Of a stretch of DNA of 8,813 nucleotides, positions 1-6,250 are shown piece after piece. Numbering within the stretch: position 1 is the first letter of the stretch; each line of letters begins with the position of its first letter. The stretch is from Flavobacterium sp. (GTDB lineage Bacteria; Bacteroidota; Bacteroidia; Flavobacteriales; Flavobacteriaceae): NCBI GenBank assembly GCA_024642295.1, contig JAHEBK010000051.1:1-8813 (forward strand). The letters run 5' to 3'. The notes beneath the pieces are model-generated. The model worked only from the letters and a program-made list of their open reading frames with translations. It searched no databases and was not told the DNA's origin. Both the position numbers and the translations under genes were made by a program.

Positions 1-571
1 CGCGAATGTGTTGCACTATATTGAAAACAACAAAAGCTGTAATGCTGGCGAACTTATTTTGATGGATGTTGCTGCCGAATATGCCAATTATTCTAGTGAT
101 TTAACCCGAACGATTCCCGTTTCTGGTCGTTACTCAGACCGACAAAAAGCCGTTTACAATGCAGTGTTAAGAGTAAAAAACGAAGCTACTAAAATGCTGA
201 TTCCTGGAACACTCTGGAAAGAATATTCCGCCGAAGTAGGTAAAATTATGAGTTCCGAATTACTTGGTCTAGGACTTTTGGACAAAGCTGATATTCAAAA
301 CGAAAACCCAGAATGGCCAGCTTACAAAAAATATTTTATGCACGGAACGTCACACCACATGGGACTCGATACTCACGATTACGGAATCCTAACCGAGCCA
401 ATGCAAGCCAATATGGTCTTTACGGTAGAACCTGGCATCTATATCCCTGAAGAAGGTTTCGGTATCCGAATTGAAGACAATGTTGTGATTCAAGAAACTG
501 GAGAACCATTCAACTTAATGAAAAATATTCCAATTGAAGTGGAGGAAATTGAGAATTTAATGAATTCTTGA
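1..571 (+). CDS. pepP: Xaa-Pro aminopeptidase (aminopeptidase P, M24 family), C-terminal part
   Basis: Cytosolic dinuclear-metal (usually Mn) peptidase that removes an N-terminal residue preceding proline. The window cuts the 5' end: the frame is open from base 2 (A-N-V-L-H-Y...), and the GTG at position 8 is an internal valine codon, not the start. About 189 residues are visible, roughly the last 40-45% of a normal 430-440-residue protein, and they hold most of the pita-bread catalytic domain. Counting from the GTG, all five metal ligands of the family are present: D20 (LILMDVAAEY), D31 (YSSDLTRT), H116 (GTSHHMGLD), E141 (VEPGIYIP) and E156 (GIRIEDN). H123 (DTHD) matches the second conserved histidine (H361 in E. 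coli PepP), and spacing agrees with E. coli PepP to within two residues. The gene ends with TGA and looks intact. Family assignment is firm. The preference for Xaa-Pro over prolidase-type substrates rests on resemblance to PepP. Confidence 0.93.
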   Translation, partial: ANVLHYIENNKSCNAGELILMDVAAEYANYSSDLTRTIPVSGRYSDRQKAVYNAVLRVKNEATKMLIPGTLWKEYSAEVGKIMSSELLGLGLLDKADIQNENPEWPAYKKYFMHGTSHHMGLDTHDYGILTEPMQANMVFTVEPGIYIPEEGFGIRIEDNVVIQETGEPFNLMKNIPIEVEEIENLMNS

Positions 572-621
572 AGAGGAGAATAGAATAAATAAACGAGAGA
601 AAAGACAGTTTTCAGGAATAT

Positions 622-640
622 GAATAGTCTATTCTTTTTT
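622..640 (+). terminator. possible weak intrinsic terminator after pepP
   Basis: GAATA-GTC-TATTC (622-634) can fold into a short A/T-rich hairpin and is followed by six T (635-640). A second, longer pairing is possible between AGAATAGA (577-584) and TCTATTCT (628-635), extendable by G-U pairs. The stem has little GC, so termination here is plausible but unproven. The rest of the spacer 572-780 holds no open frame of note, only the candidate promoter element and the palindrome listed separately. Confidence 0.3.
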
Positions 641-726
641 AGGCAACGGTTGATAAAATGTTTTGTTGACTATTTTTAAGACAAGAAAATCTGAAAAACT
701 TATATCCTAATCTATTCAAAAAAAAC

Positions 727-734
727 TATTTTTG
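727..734 (+). promoter_or_regulatory. candidate -7 element for the hydrolase gene
   Basis: TATTTTTG matches the Bacteroidetes -7 consensus TAnnTTTG exactly. No TTG lies 17-23 bp upstream, so the -33 half is missing. The motif can also occur by chance in such AT-rich DNA. If it is used, transcription would start at about 740, right at the left edge of the palindrome 740-767, and the mRNA would begin with that hairpin. Confidence 0.25.
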
Positions 735-739
735 CTTGA

Positions 740-767
740 GTACGGACAAGTCGCGACTTGTCCCTAC
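740..767. repeat. REP-like palindrome (28 bp, one mismatch)
   Basis: The core GGACAAGTCGCGACTTGTCC (744-763) is a perfect 20-bp palindrome. Beyond one C/C mismatch (743/764), the next three pairs (740-742 with 765-767) also match, giving 13 of 14 pairs and GTAC...CTAC ends. It is far more GC-rich than the surrounding spacer. From memory, elements beginning GTAGGGACA or GTACGGACA and closing TGTCCCTAC recur between genes in many Bacteroidota and resemble REP sequences mobilised by RAYT (TnpA_REP, Y1 family) transposases. No transposase lies in this window. The right end is 13 bp before the hydrolase ATG, so it occupies most of that gene's leader. Confidence 0.75.
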
Positions 768-780
768 GTAATTATCCTAA

Positions 781-1572
781 ATGCTTCTTTTGAAATCCAT
801 TCTTTATAAAAACACCAATATTTCGTATACCGATTCTGGAAAAGGAACGGCAATTGTTTTGCTTCATGGTTTTTTGGAAAATCAAAAAATGTGGGACGCT
901 TTTGTGCCTGAATTTTCGAAAAAAAACCGTGTGATTACTATCGATTTATTAGGTCATGGCGAAACGGAATGTATGGGATATGTACATACGATGGAGAATA
1001 ATGCTGAAGCCGTTCATGCGGTCCTAACGCAGTTGCGTATTCGGAAAGCAATTTTTGTGGGACATTCTATGGGTGGTTATGTGGCTTTGGCTTTCGCCGA
1101 ATTGTATCCAGATATGATGAAAGGACTAGCACTAGTCAATTCGACTTCCAGAGCCGATAGTAATGAAAGAAAACTAAACCGTGACCGAGCTATCAAAGCA
1201 GTAAAACAAAGTTATGTGAACTTCATCCGAATGTCGATTTCCAACTTATTCAGCGAAGACAATCGAGAACGCCTCGATACAGTGATTGAAAACGTCAAAA
1301 AGGAAGCTTTGAAAACACCACTTCAAGGTATTGTTGCTTCGCTTGAAGGCATGAAAATCCGCATTGATAGAGAGGTTTTATTGCATTTGACACCTTACTC
1401 TAAAATGTTGATTTTGGGAGAAAAAGACCCTGTTTTAAATTACGAGGAATCGCTAGAACAAATCGAGGATACGGATGTGAAATTAGTAAGCTTCCCTGAT
1501 GGACACATGAGTCATATTGAGAATCAGGACGAGTTAATCGCTGTGCTCTTTGGATTCTTTAAGACGATTTAA
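781..1572 (+). CDS. alpha/beta-fold hydrolase
   Basis: A 263-residue protein with the complete alpha/beta-hydrolase plan. The oxyanion-loop motif HGF is at residues 29-31 (IVLLHGFLE). The nucleophile elbow is GHSMG with S96. The acid is D216 in LGEKDPV, and the catalytic histidine is H242 in PDGHMSH. There is no signal peptide or membrane segment, so it should be cytosolic. The substrate cannot be read from sequence: relatives include esterases, lactonases and MhpC/BphD-type C-C hydrolases. The region between the elbow and the acid (about 120-200) is a helical, charged cap. The ATG at 781 gives the usual short lead before the first strand; a TTG nine bases further in is a less likely alternative. 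There is no Shine-Dalgarno sequence, normal for Flavobacteria, and a strong palindrome ends 13 bp upstream. It follows pepP on the same strand by 209 bp, so co-transcription is uncertain. Family firm, function open. Confidence 0.9.
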   Translation: MLLLKSILYKNTNISYTDSGKGTAIVLLHGFLENQKMWDAFVPEFSKKNRVITIDLLGHGETECMGYVHTMENNAEAVHAVLTQLRIRKAIFVGHSMGGYVALAFAELYPDMMKGLALVNSTSRADSNERKLNRDRAIKAVKQSYVNFIRMSISNLFSEDNRERLDTVIENVKKEALKTPLQGIVASLEGMKIRIDREVLLHLTPYSKMLILGEKDPVLNYEESLEQIEDTDVKLVSFPDGHMSHIENQDELIAVLFGFFKTI

Positions 1573-1591
1573 ATTATTTATTTGGAACACA

Positions 1592-1791
1592 GATTGAAGA
1601 AATCAAAGAAATAGTGAGAAATCTTAGCAGTATACTTTGCGAAACCTTTGCTCGCTTTGCGGTTAAACAGAATAACTGATTGGAGAAATTAAAGAAATCT
1701 TCTTTGCAAACTTTACAAAACCTTAATTCACTTTTTGGTATAAAAAGGCTTAGCGAACTTAGTGTCTTCTTAGTGACCTTTGTGTTTAAAC
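1592..1791. repeat. three degenerate copies of a short-period intergenic repeat
   Basis: The 223-bp spacer between two convergent genes is largely repeat-derived. Three blocks each contain four heptamers of the type CTTWGCG/CTTAGTG. Block A has heptamers at 1623, 1635, 1646 and 1655; block B at 1702, 1711, 1722 and 1731; block C at 1749, 1758, 1769 and 1778. In B and C the linkers between heptamers are 2, 4 and 2 bases. In A the last two linkers are also 4 and 2, while the first is 5. A and C end in TTAAAC and B in a decayed GTATAAA. Blocks A and B are each preceded by a 21-bp A-rich lead (1592-1612 and 1678-1698, 19 of 21 identical). No reading frame is evident. Words such as CACTAAG and CACAAAG on the other strand recall short-period intergenic repeats seen in many environmental bacteria, but I cannot name a family. 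Confidence 0.7.
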
Positions 1792-1795
1792 CAAC

Positions 1796-4558
1796 CTAAA
1801 CCTTCTCCTTGAACGGAATCGTCTCATCTAGAATTTCACCTAATAACAAAACCATTTGGTTTAAAAAATGATCCATCACATTACTGTCAATCGTATAATT
1901 CACTTCTTTTCCCTCTTTAAAATTAAAAGGCAAGAAACCAGATTTTAAATTTTTAAACGAAATAATTCCAACTTCAATTGGTTTACCCTTTGCTTCTTTC
2001 TCATACATATACGCATAAGCCAACACTTGAATGATTTTATCGTATTTAATGTCTTCAGTTAGTCCGTTCCATGATTTGAGAGTAACCGATGATTTTTCGA
2101 CTTTTCCTGTTTTGTAATCAATGATTCGGATGGTTCCATTCCGTTCTTCGATTCTATCGACGTTTCCTTTGATAAGCACCGGAAATGGTAACGATGGATG
2201 TGTTAGTTCTCGCTGGAAAGTAGTTTCGAGTGCAATTATCTTAATTGCATCACCTGATTTTATGCTTTCTAATTCCACTTTCAAGAAATTAAATACATTT
2301 CGTTTTGCTACTTCAAAAGCTAAGAGATTGCGTCCTTTTTTAATTTCACCTTCTTTATAAACTACTTTAAACTGCTTTAATACCTCAGCATCTAGCAGTT
2401 TGAAACAATTTAAAATATTCGCCTCCGAAACAAATTTACCAACAAAAGGATCGTACAGAGCTTTCAAAGTTTCGTGAATAATGGTTCCTAAAGTATTCAA
2501 AGCTATGTTTTCCTCGACTTCTTCGACTTCGCGAATGCGTAAAATCTTTTGAAAATAAAACTGCATAGGATTCCGAATATAGCTCGTCAATGCCGAAGGA
2601 GAAAAACCAACTTCTGCAATTTCTTTCAAGCGCTCCATGACTAAAGGCGATTTATCGACAGCCATTGGCGTATAAGCAGTTTCCGGAACTATTGCATTGT
2701 ATATTTCGTGAGATAAATTGTGATTGGGTTGCTTTTCGACTTCTAACTGGGTTATAAAACGACTTTTTTCACCAGCATCGAGTCCATCGCTTTCAGTATT
2801 ATAGAGTAAAAATACATTCTTAGCGCGCTGCAGCAAATGGTAAAAGTGATAGGTATAAATAGCATCCTTCTCTTTGAATGTTGGTAAACCTAGTTCGCGT
2901 TTCACATCATAAGGGATGAAAGAATTTTGCGACTTACCTGCTGGAAGCTTCCCTTCGTTCATAGAAGTTACAATCACGGTGTCAAAATCCAACACACGAC
3001 TTTCTAGTACTCCCATAATTTGCAAACCGTTCAATGGTTCTCCTTCAAAAGAAACGGCAGCCAAATCAATTACTTGTTTGTAAATAGCATGAAGCGTGTC
3101 AATTTTGTCAATATCAGGATGTTGTGAGTAATAATTAATCAGTTTGTTAATCACTTTAAAAATGGCAAACACAAAGGATTTTGTAATTTTATCTTCTTCA
3201 TTGTCGTTGCTAAGATTGTTTTTTATGGCCAGTAACAATGTAGAAACGGTTTCAAGAACCGCAATCGAACCCGATTCCCATTTTTGAAACAAAAGCAAAA
3301 ACAATTCGGATGGTATTGCGTTTAAGTCTGTTAGTTTTTGATGCGTAATAAAAGTATAGTTGTTCTCATTGATAATTTTGACCAATTTTGACGTTTGCGC
3401 ATAAGGTTCTACCAATGGATGTGTCAAAATATCCAAAACATCTTTGTAATAGAACACATAATTCTTGGCATTACGAGATAATGCATTGGTGTGCATTTTG
3501 AATAATTTGGCAATCAAAATTTGCGCAGGATTGTTTTTGCTCGAATAGCCCATCGTAATATTCAATGCACCAACACTAGATGGCAAAGCATACAAAAGCG
3601 GAATCAAAACATTCTCCTCCCCTAGCACCACAGCGACTTTATCAAGATTAGCAGTAGGATCATTATCAATGATATTTTCAATAATACTTCCTGCTATTTT
3701 GGCTTGACCAATAGTTTTAGGTGTGCCAATTACTTGAATATTTTTAGATTGCGAAAACTCATCAACAATCCATTCAAAAGGATTGCTTTTGTAGTGTTTC
3801 CAATTGCTTTTGAAACGTCGTAAAAATAAACCAGCATCATGGTAAGGATCGTTCAAAAAGGTTTGATCAGCATCCCAAAAAATCTCGGCTTGATTTGCTG
3901 TAATAAGGTGTTGGATGATTTTTTCTTCAGAAGCGTTCAAGGCATTGAATCCTGCAAAGACGTAATAACTTTCTTTTAATTCTTTTGAAAATTCCGTTAG
4001 ATTCCCCACAGCTTCACGGTAGATAAGCCCCTGATAACCAACTTTCTTTTGTAATAAATAAGCATACAGCGATTCATAATATTTAGGAAGTAATTTCCAG
4101 AAATCAATGTATTTCTCCAGTAAGGCTGTTTTATTTTCAACTTCTATTCCCCATTTTTTAATATCCTCAATATCCTTTAGGTAGGACAAAACATGTGTTG
4201 GATCTAATAGATAACGATCAATTTCATTAAAATCTTGTAAAAGTGTTTTTGCCCAATTGGCAAAAAGCTCAAAAGATTGTTGGTTTGCTTTGTCGGTAAT
4301 CGACAAATATACATGATAGAATTCAAATAGCAATTCAATAGAATCAATAGAACGAACCTTAGCTATATTTTGAACAAAGTCTTCAATACTAATAATCTCA
4401 GGAGCTAAAATATTAGTTTTTATTTGTTTTTTCAAGGCTTCGATCAAAAAGACTTTGGCTCTTTTATTTGGTAAAACAATCACCGTATTGGATAATTCTT
4501 TACTAAGATTTTCTAATAAATAGGCTGCAATTTTATCTAAAAAAGGAATTGTTGTCAT
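1796..4558 (-). CDS. AddB-like PD-(D/E)XK nuclease (inactivated superfamily I helicase fold)
   Basis: 920 residues, probably the B subunit of an AddAB-type helicase-nuclease that resects double-strand breaks for RecA. The N-terminus (VIVLPNKRA, 26-34) lies where helicases carry Walker A, but no GxGKT is present, so this subunit should not hydrolyse ATP. The stretch LQIMGVLESRVLDFD to MNEGKLP (512-539) matches the conserved helicase-like segment of AddB/RexB. The C-terminal nuclease domain starts at SPSALTSYIRNP (653-664) and carries H695 (GTIIHE), D801 (GNVDRIE), D814 and K816 (IIDYKTG), and Q844/Y848 (QVLAYAY): a complete RecB-type active site. The whole protein has one cysteine (C718), so the four-cysteine 4Fe-4S staple of classical AddB is absent; N663 sits where CP is usual. 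The start follows the ompA terminator by 12 bp with an AT-rich leader. The AddA-like partner lies upstream on the same strand beyond the OmpA gene. Family firm; complex formation inferred. Confidence 0.87.
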   Translation of the reverse strand: MTTIPFLDKIAAYLLENLSKELSNTVIVLPNKRAKVFLIEALKKQIKTNILAPEIISIEDFVQNIAKVRSIDSIELLFEFYHVYLSITDKANQQSFELFANWAKTLLQDFNEIDRYLLDPTHVLSYLKDIEDIKKWGIEVENKTALLEKYIDFWKLLPKYYESLYAYLLQKKVGYQGLIYREAVGNLTEFSKELKESYYVFAGFNALNASEEKIIQHLITANQAEIFWDADQTFLNDPYHDAGLFLRRFKSNWKHYKSNPFEWIVDEFSQSKNIQVIGTPKTIGQAKIAGSIIENIIDNDPTANLDKVAVVLGEENVLIPLLYALPSSVGALNITMGYSSKNNPAQILIAKLFKMHTNALSRNAKNYVFYYKDVLDILTHPLVEPYAQTSKLVKIINENNYTFITHQKLTDLNAIPSELFLLLFQKWESGSIAVLETVSTLLLAIKNNLSNDNEEDKITKSFVFAIFKVINKLINYYSQHPDIDKIDTLHAIYKQVIDLAAVSFEGEPLNGLQIMGVLESRVLDFDTVIVTSMNEGKLPAGKSQNSFIPYDVKRELGLPTFKEKDAIYTYHFYHLLQRAKNVFLLYNTESDGLDAGEKSRFITQLEVEKQPNHNLSHEIYNAIVPETAYTPMAVDKSPLVMERLKEIAEVGFSPSALTSYIRNPMQFYFQKILRIREVEEVEENIALNTLGTIIHETLKALYDPFVGKFVSEANILNCFKLLDAEVLKQFKVVYKEGEIKKGRNLLAFEVAKRNVFNFLKVELESIKSGDAIKIIALETTFQRELTHPSLPFPVLIKGNVDRIEERNGTIRIIDYKTGKVEKSSVTLKSWNGLTEDIKYDKIIQVLAYAYMYEKEAKGKPIEVGIISFKNLKSGFLPFNFKEGKEVNYTIDSNVMDHFLNQMVLLLGEILDETIPFKEKV

Positions 4559-4570
4559 TTTATAAAAATA

Positions 4571-4600
4571 AAAAAACGCCCTGATAATTCAGGGCGTTTT
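4571..4600 (-). terminator. intrinsic terminator of the OmpA gene
   Basis: A perfect 12-bp stem, AAAACGCCCTGA (4573-4584) with TCAGGGCGTTTT (4589-4600), and a 4-nt loop. Read on the - strand, it begins 22 bp after the OmpA stop codon and ends in an uninterrupted run of T (complement of 4571-4576). On the + strand the T run is only four bases and the upstream gene points the other way, so it works for the - strand. Its last base is 12 bp before the ATG of the AddB-like gene. Confidence 0.93.
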
Positions 4601-4622
4601 CCATATTAATTTTAAACAAAAA

Positions 4623-6044
4623 TTATTTCACTAAAATAACTTCAGTTCTTCTGTTTTGTGCTTTACCAGCAGCAGTTTTGTTTGTTGCAATTGGGTTTAA
4701 CTCACCAAAACCTTTTGCAGATAGATTATCAGCATTAGCACCTCTTTCGATTAATGCATTTTTAACTGCATTTGCTCTTTCTTCAGAAAGTTTTTGGTTG
4801 AAAGCTTCAGATCCATCACTATCAGTATGTCCTTCAATACTAAATTTAGCATTTGGATATTGTTTGATAATATTTGTAATAGCATCTAACCTTAATGGAA
4901 CATCAGTTGATTTAAAAGTTGCTTTACCTGAATTGAAATAAACATTTTTAGCTTCCATTTTGATGCTTTCAAGGACTTGTGAAGTTACCTCAGGACATCC
5001 TTTATTACTTGCTGGACCAGCTACTTTAGGACATTCATCATCTTTATCTAAAACACCATCTCCATCAGCATCAGGCCATGGACATCCAGCATTATCTTTA
5101 GGTCCTTTTACTTTTGGACATTTGTCATCTTTGTCAGCAACTCCATCACCATCAGCATCAGGACATCCTTTCATAGCTTTTGTTCCAGCTTCTTTTGGAC
5201 AAGCATCCTCAGCATCTGTAATTCCGTCTCCGTCTGAATCAGGACAACCATTTAAAGCTGCAATACCAGCAACATCTGGACAAGCATCATCTTTATCTGG
5301 AATACCATCTCCATCAGTATCAGGACAACCATTGAATTGTTTTAAACCTTTAACGTCTGGACAAGCATCGTATTTGTCGTAGATACCATCTCCGTCAGTA
5401 TCTTTACCTCCAAATTTGAAAGTCAACCCAACAGTATGTTGAAAATGACCTGGTGCATCTGGCGTACCAGAACCATCTACATAATCACCACCTAAAAGCT
5501 CGCCACTTTTGTAAGTACTAGCGAATGATAAACCAACATTTTCACTAAACCAAAATGCAATTCCAGCACCTGCGTTTATTGTTCCATAACTACTATCACC
5601 TAAGAAAGTATACCCTCCACCTACGTGAAGATCTGGATCAATTACTTTTGATTTAATTAAATTCATGAAACTGTATTTAACAGAACCATCAATTCCATAA
5701 TACATTAAATCACCAGGATTAGAAGTCACATAATTTCCTCCTGCGTAAGTTACAAATTTCTCAATTTTATTTACAGAACCTTGAACTCCAACAGAGAAAT
5801 TATTCCCTATGTATCTAGATACCGACAGGTAAGAGATAGAAGGAAGAATGTTCCAATTGTCTTTTACTTTAAATAATTGAGAAGAATGGTTATCTAACCA
5901 TCCTTTGTCTCCTCCAGCACCAGCTCTGGTATCAACTGCATTTACTCCAAAAGAGATAGCCCACGGATTGTTACTGTCTTGAGCGTGAGAGGACAAACCA
6001 GTCACCATCATTGCAGCAATAAATAGTCTGTTAAGATGTTTCAT
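4623..6044 (-). CDS. OmpA-family outer-membrane protein with thrombospondin type-3 repeats
   Basis: A 473-residue envelope protein that should anchor the outer membrane to peptidoglycan. A Sec signal peptide spans residues 1-21 (MKHLNRL, then a hydrophobic stretch, cleavage after SHA). Residues about 25-211 form a beta-barrel of the 8-strand OmpA type, rich in glycine and aromatics and ending in VGLTFKF. Then come five TSP3 units with DxDGDG cores at 215, 242, 269, 296 and 325, each with a CP pair nearby; these should bind calcium as a stiff periplasmic linker. Residues about 366-471 are the OmpA C-terminal domain: [18 protein letters not shown] with D408, EERANAV with R423, and NRRTEV. D408 and R423 have the 15-residue spacing of the diaminopimelate-binding pair known from Acinetobacter OmpA. 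It has its own near-perfect promoter and a strong terminator, so it is likely a highly expressed single-gene unit although it sits between two DNA-repair genes. Confidence 0.95.
   Translation of the reverse strand: MKHLNRLFIAAMMVTGLSSHAQDSNNPWAISFGVNAVDTRAGAGGDKGWLDNHSSQLFKVKDNWNILPSISYLSVSRYIGNNFSVGVQGSVNKIEKFVTYAGGNYVTSNPGDLMYYGIDGSVKYSFMNLIKSKVIDPDLHVGGGYTFLGDSSYGTINAGAGIAFWFSENVGLSFASTYKSGELLGGDYVDGSGTPDAPGHFQHTVGLTFKFGGKDTDGDGIYDKYDACPDVKGLKQFNGCPDTDGDGIPDKDDACPDVAGIAALNGCPDSDGDGITDAEDACPKEAGTKAMKGCPDADGDGVADKDDKCPKVKGPKDNAGCPWPDADGDGVLDKDDECPKVAGPASNKGCPEVTSQVLESIKMEAKNVYFNSGKATFKSTDVPLRLDAITNIIKQYPNAKFSIEGHTDSDGSEAFNQKLSEERANAVKNALIERGANADNLSAKGFGELNPIATNKTAAGKAQNRRTEVILVK
4992..5402 (-). 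repeat. in-frame TSP3 repeat array inside the OmpA gene
   Basis: Five in-frame units (about 81 bp, 81 bp, 81 bp, 87 bp from start to start) encode the DxDGDGxxDxxDxCP calcium-binding motif. The fourth-to-fifth step is two residues longer ([10 protein letters not shown]). The units are clearly repetitive at DNA level, with recurring complements of GATGGAGATGG-type cores, so unit number could change by slippage or recombination. All units keep the calcium-ligand aspartates and the cysteine pair, with no sign of decay. Confidence 0.88.
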
Positions 6045-6080
6045 ACGTATTTTTTTTAATTACAATTTATTTATTACTAA

Positions 6081-6110
6081 CAAATGTAGTGCGTATTTTT
6101 TTAACTTCAA
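6081..6110 (-). promoter_or_regulatory. promoter of the OmpA gene (Bacteroidetes type)
   Basis: On the - strand, TTG (complement of 6108-6110), a 19-nt spacer, and TACATTTG (complement of 6081-6088). This fits the Bacteroidetes housekeeping consensus TTG, 17-23 nt, TAnnTTTG exactly. Transcription should begin around 6073-6076, leaving an AT-rich leader of about 30 nt before the ATG at 6044, without a Shine-Dalgarno sequence. A second -7-like match (TAATTTTG, complement of 6163-6170) has no TTG partner and is less likely to be used. Confidence 0.82.
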
Positions 6111-6184
6111 AATAGATTGTTAAAAAAACCGCCAATAAATCAAAAAAACTATATAATTTTATCAAAATTAACATTTTAACCTTG

Positions 6185-6208
6185 TTTTTTTTTAAAAAAA
6201 TAGCTATT
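6185..6208. other. T9-A7 tract next to a small palindrome in the helicase/ompA spacer
   Basis: Nine T followed by seven A (6185-6200) adjoin the 10-bp palindrome AATAGCTATT (6199-6208), about 45-65 bp after the helicase stop codon. Read on the - strand, the palindrome is followed by T7, so it could be a weak terminator for the helicase transcript, but the stem has only two G-C pairs and no free loop. The tract may equally act as bent DNA upstream of the ompA promoter. The rest of the 206-bp spacer (6045-6250) shows only the ompA promoter and AT-rich DNA. Confidence 0.3.
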
Positions 6209-6250
6209 AAGCACACTAATCTTATTCATTATTATTCAACATAAAAGAGA

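Noticed and set aside
8..10. GTG as start codon of the aminopeptidase
   Set aside because: The frame is open upstream, and the visible part begins in the middle of the catalytic domain, so the gene is simply cut by the window edge.
1620..1791. CRISPR array
   Set aside because: The repeats are 7-bp words with 2-5 bp linkers, degenerate and without unique spacers of 30 bp or more; no cas gene is present.
2121..2360. 79-residue open frame on the + strand
   Set aside because: Lies opposite the nuclease active-site region of the AddB-like gene, which is clearly the real coding strand.
4678..4941. 87-residue open frame on the + strand opposite the OmpA C-terminal domain
   Set aside because: Antisense shadow of a strongly conserved coding domain, with no recognisable features of its own.
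4960..5382. 140-residue open frame on the + strand opposite the OmpA gene
   Set aside because: It is the antisense of the TSP3 repeats: its repetitive Ser/Pro/Gly-rich sequence simply mirrors the DxDGDG units, and it has no promoter or family resemblance.
6194..6208. Strong terminator after the helicase gene
   Set aside because: The palindrome has only two G-C pairs and no proper loop, so it is listed only as a low-confidence structural tract.
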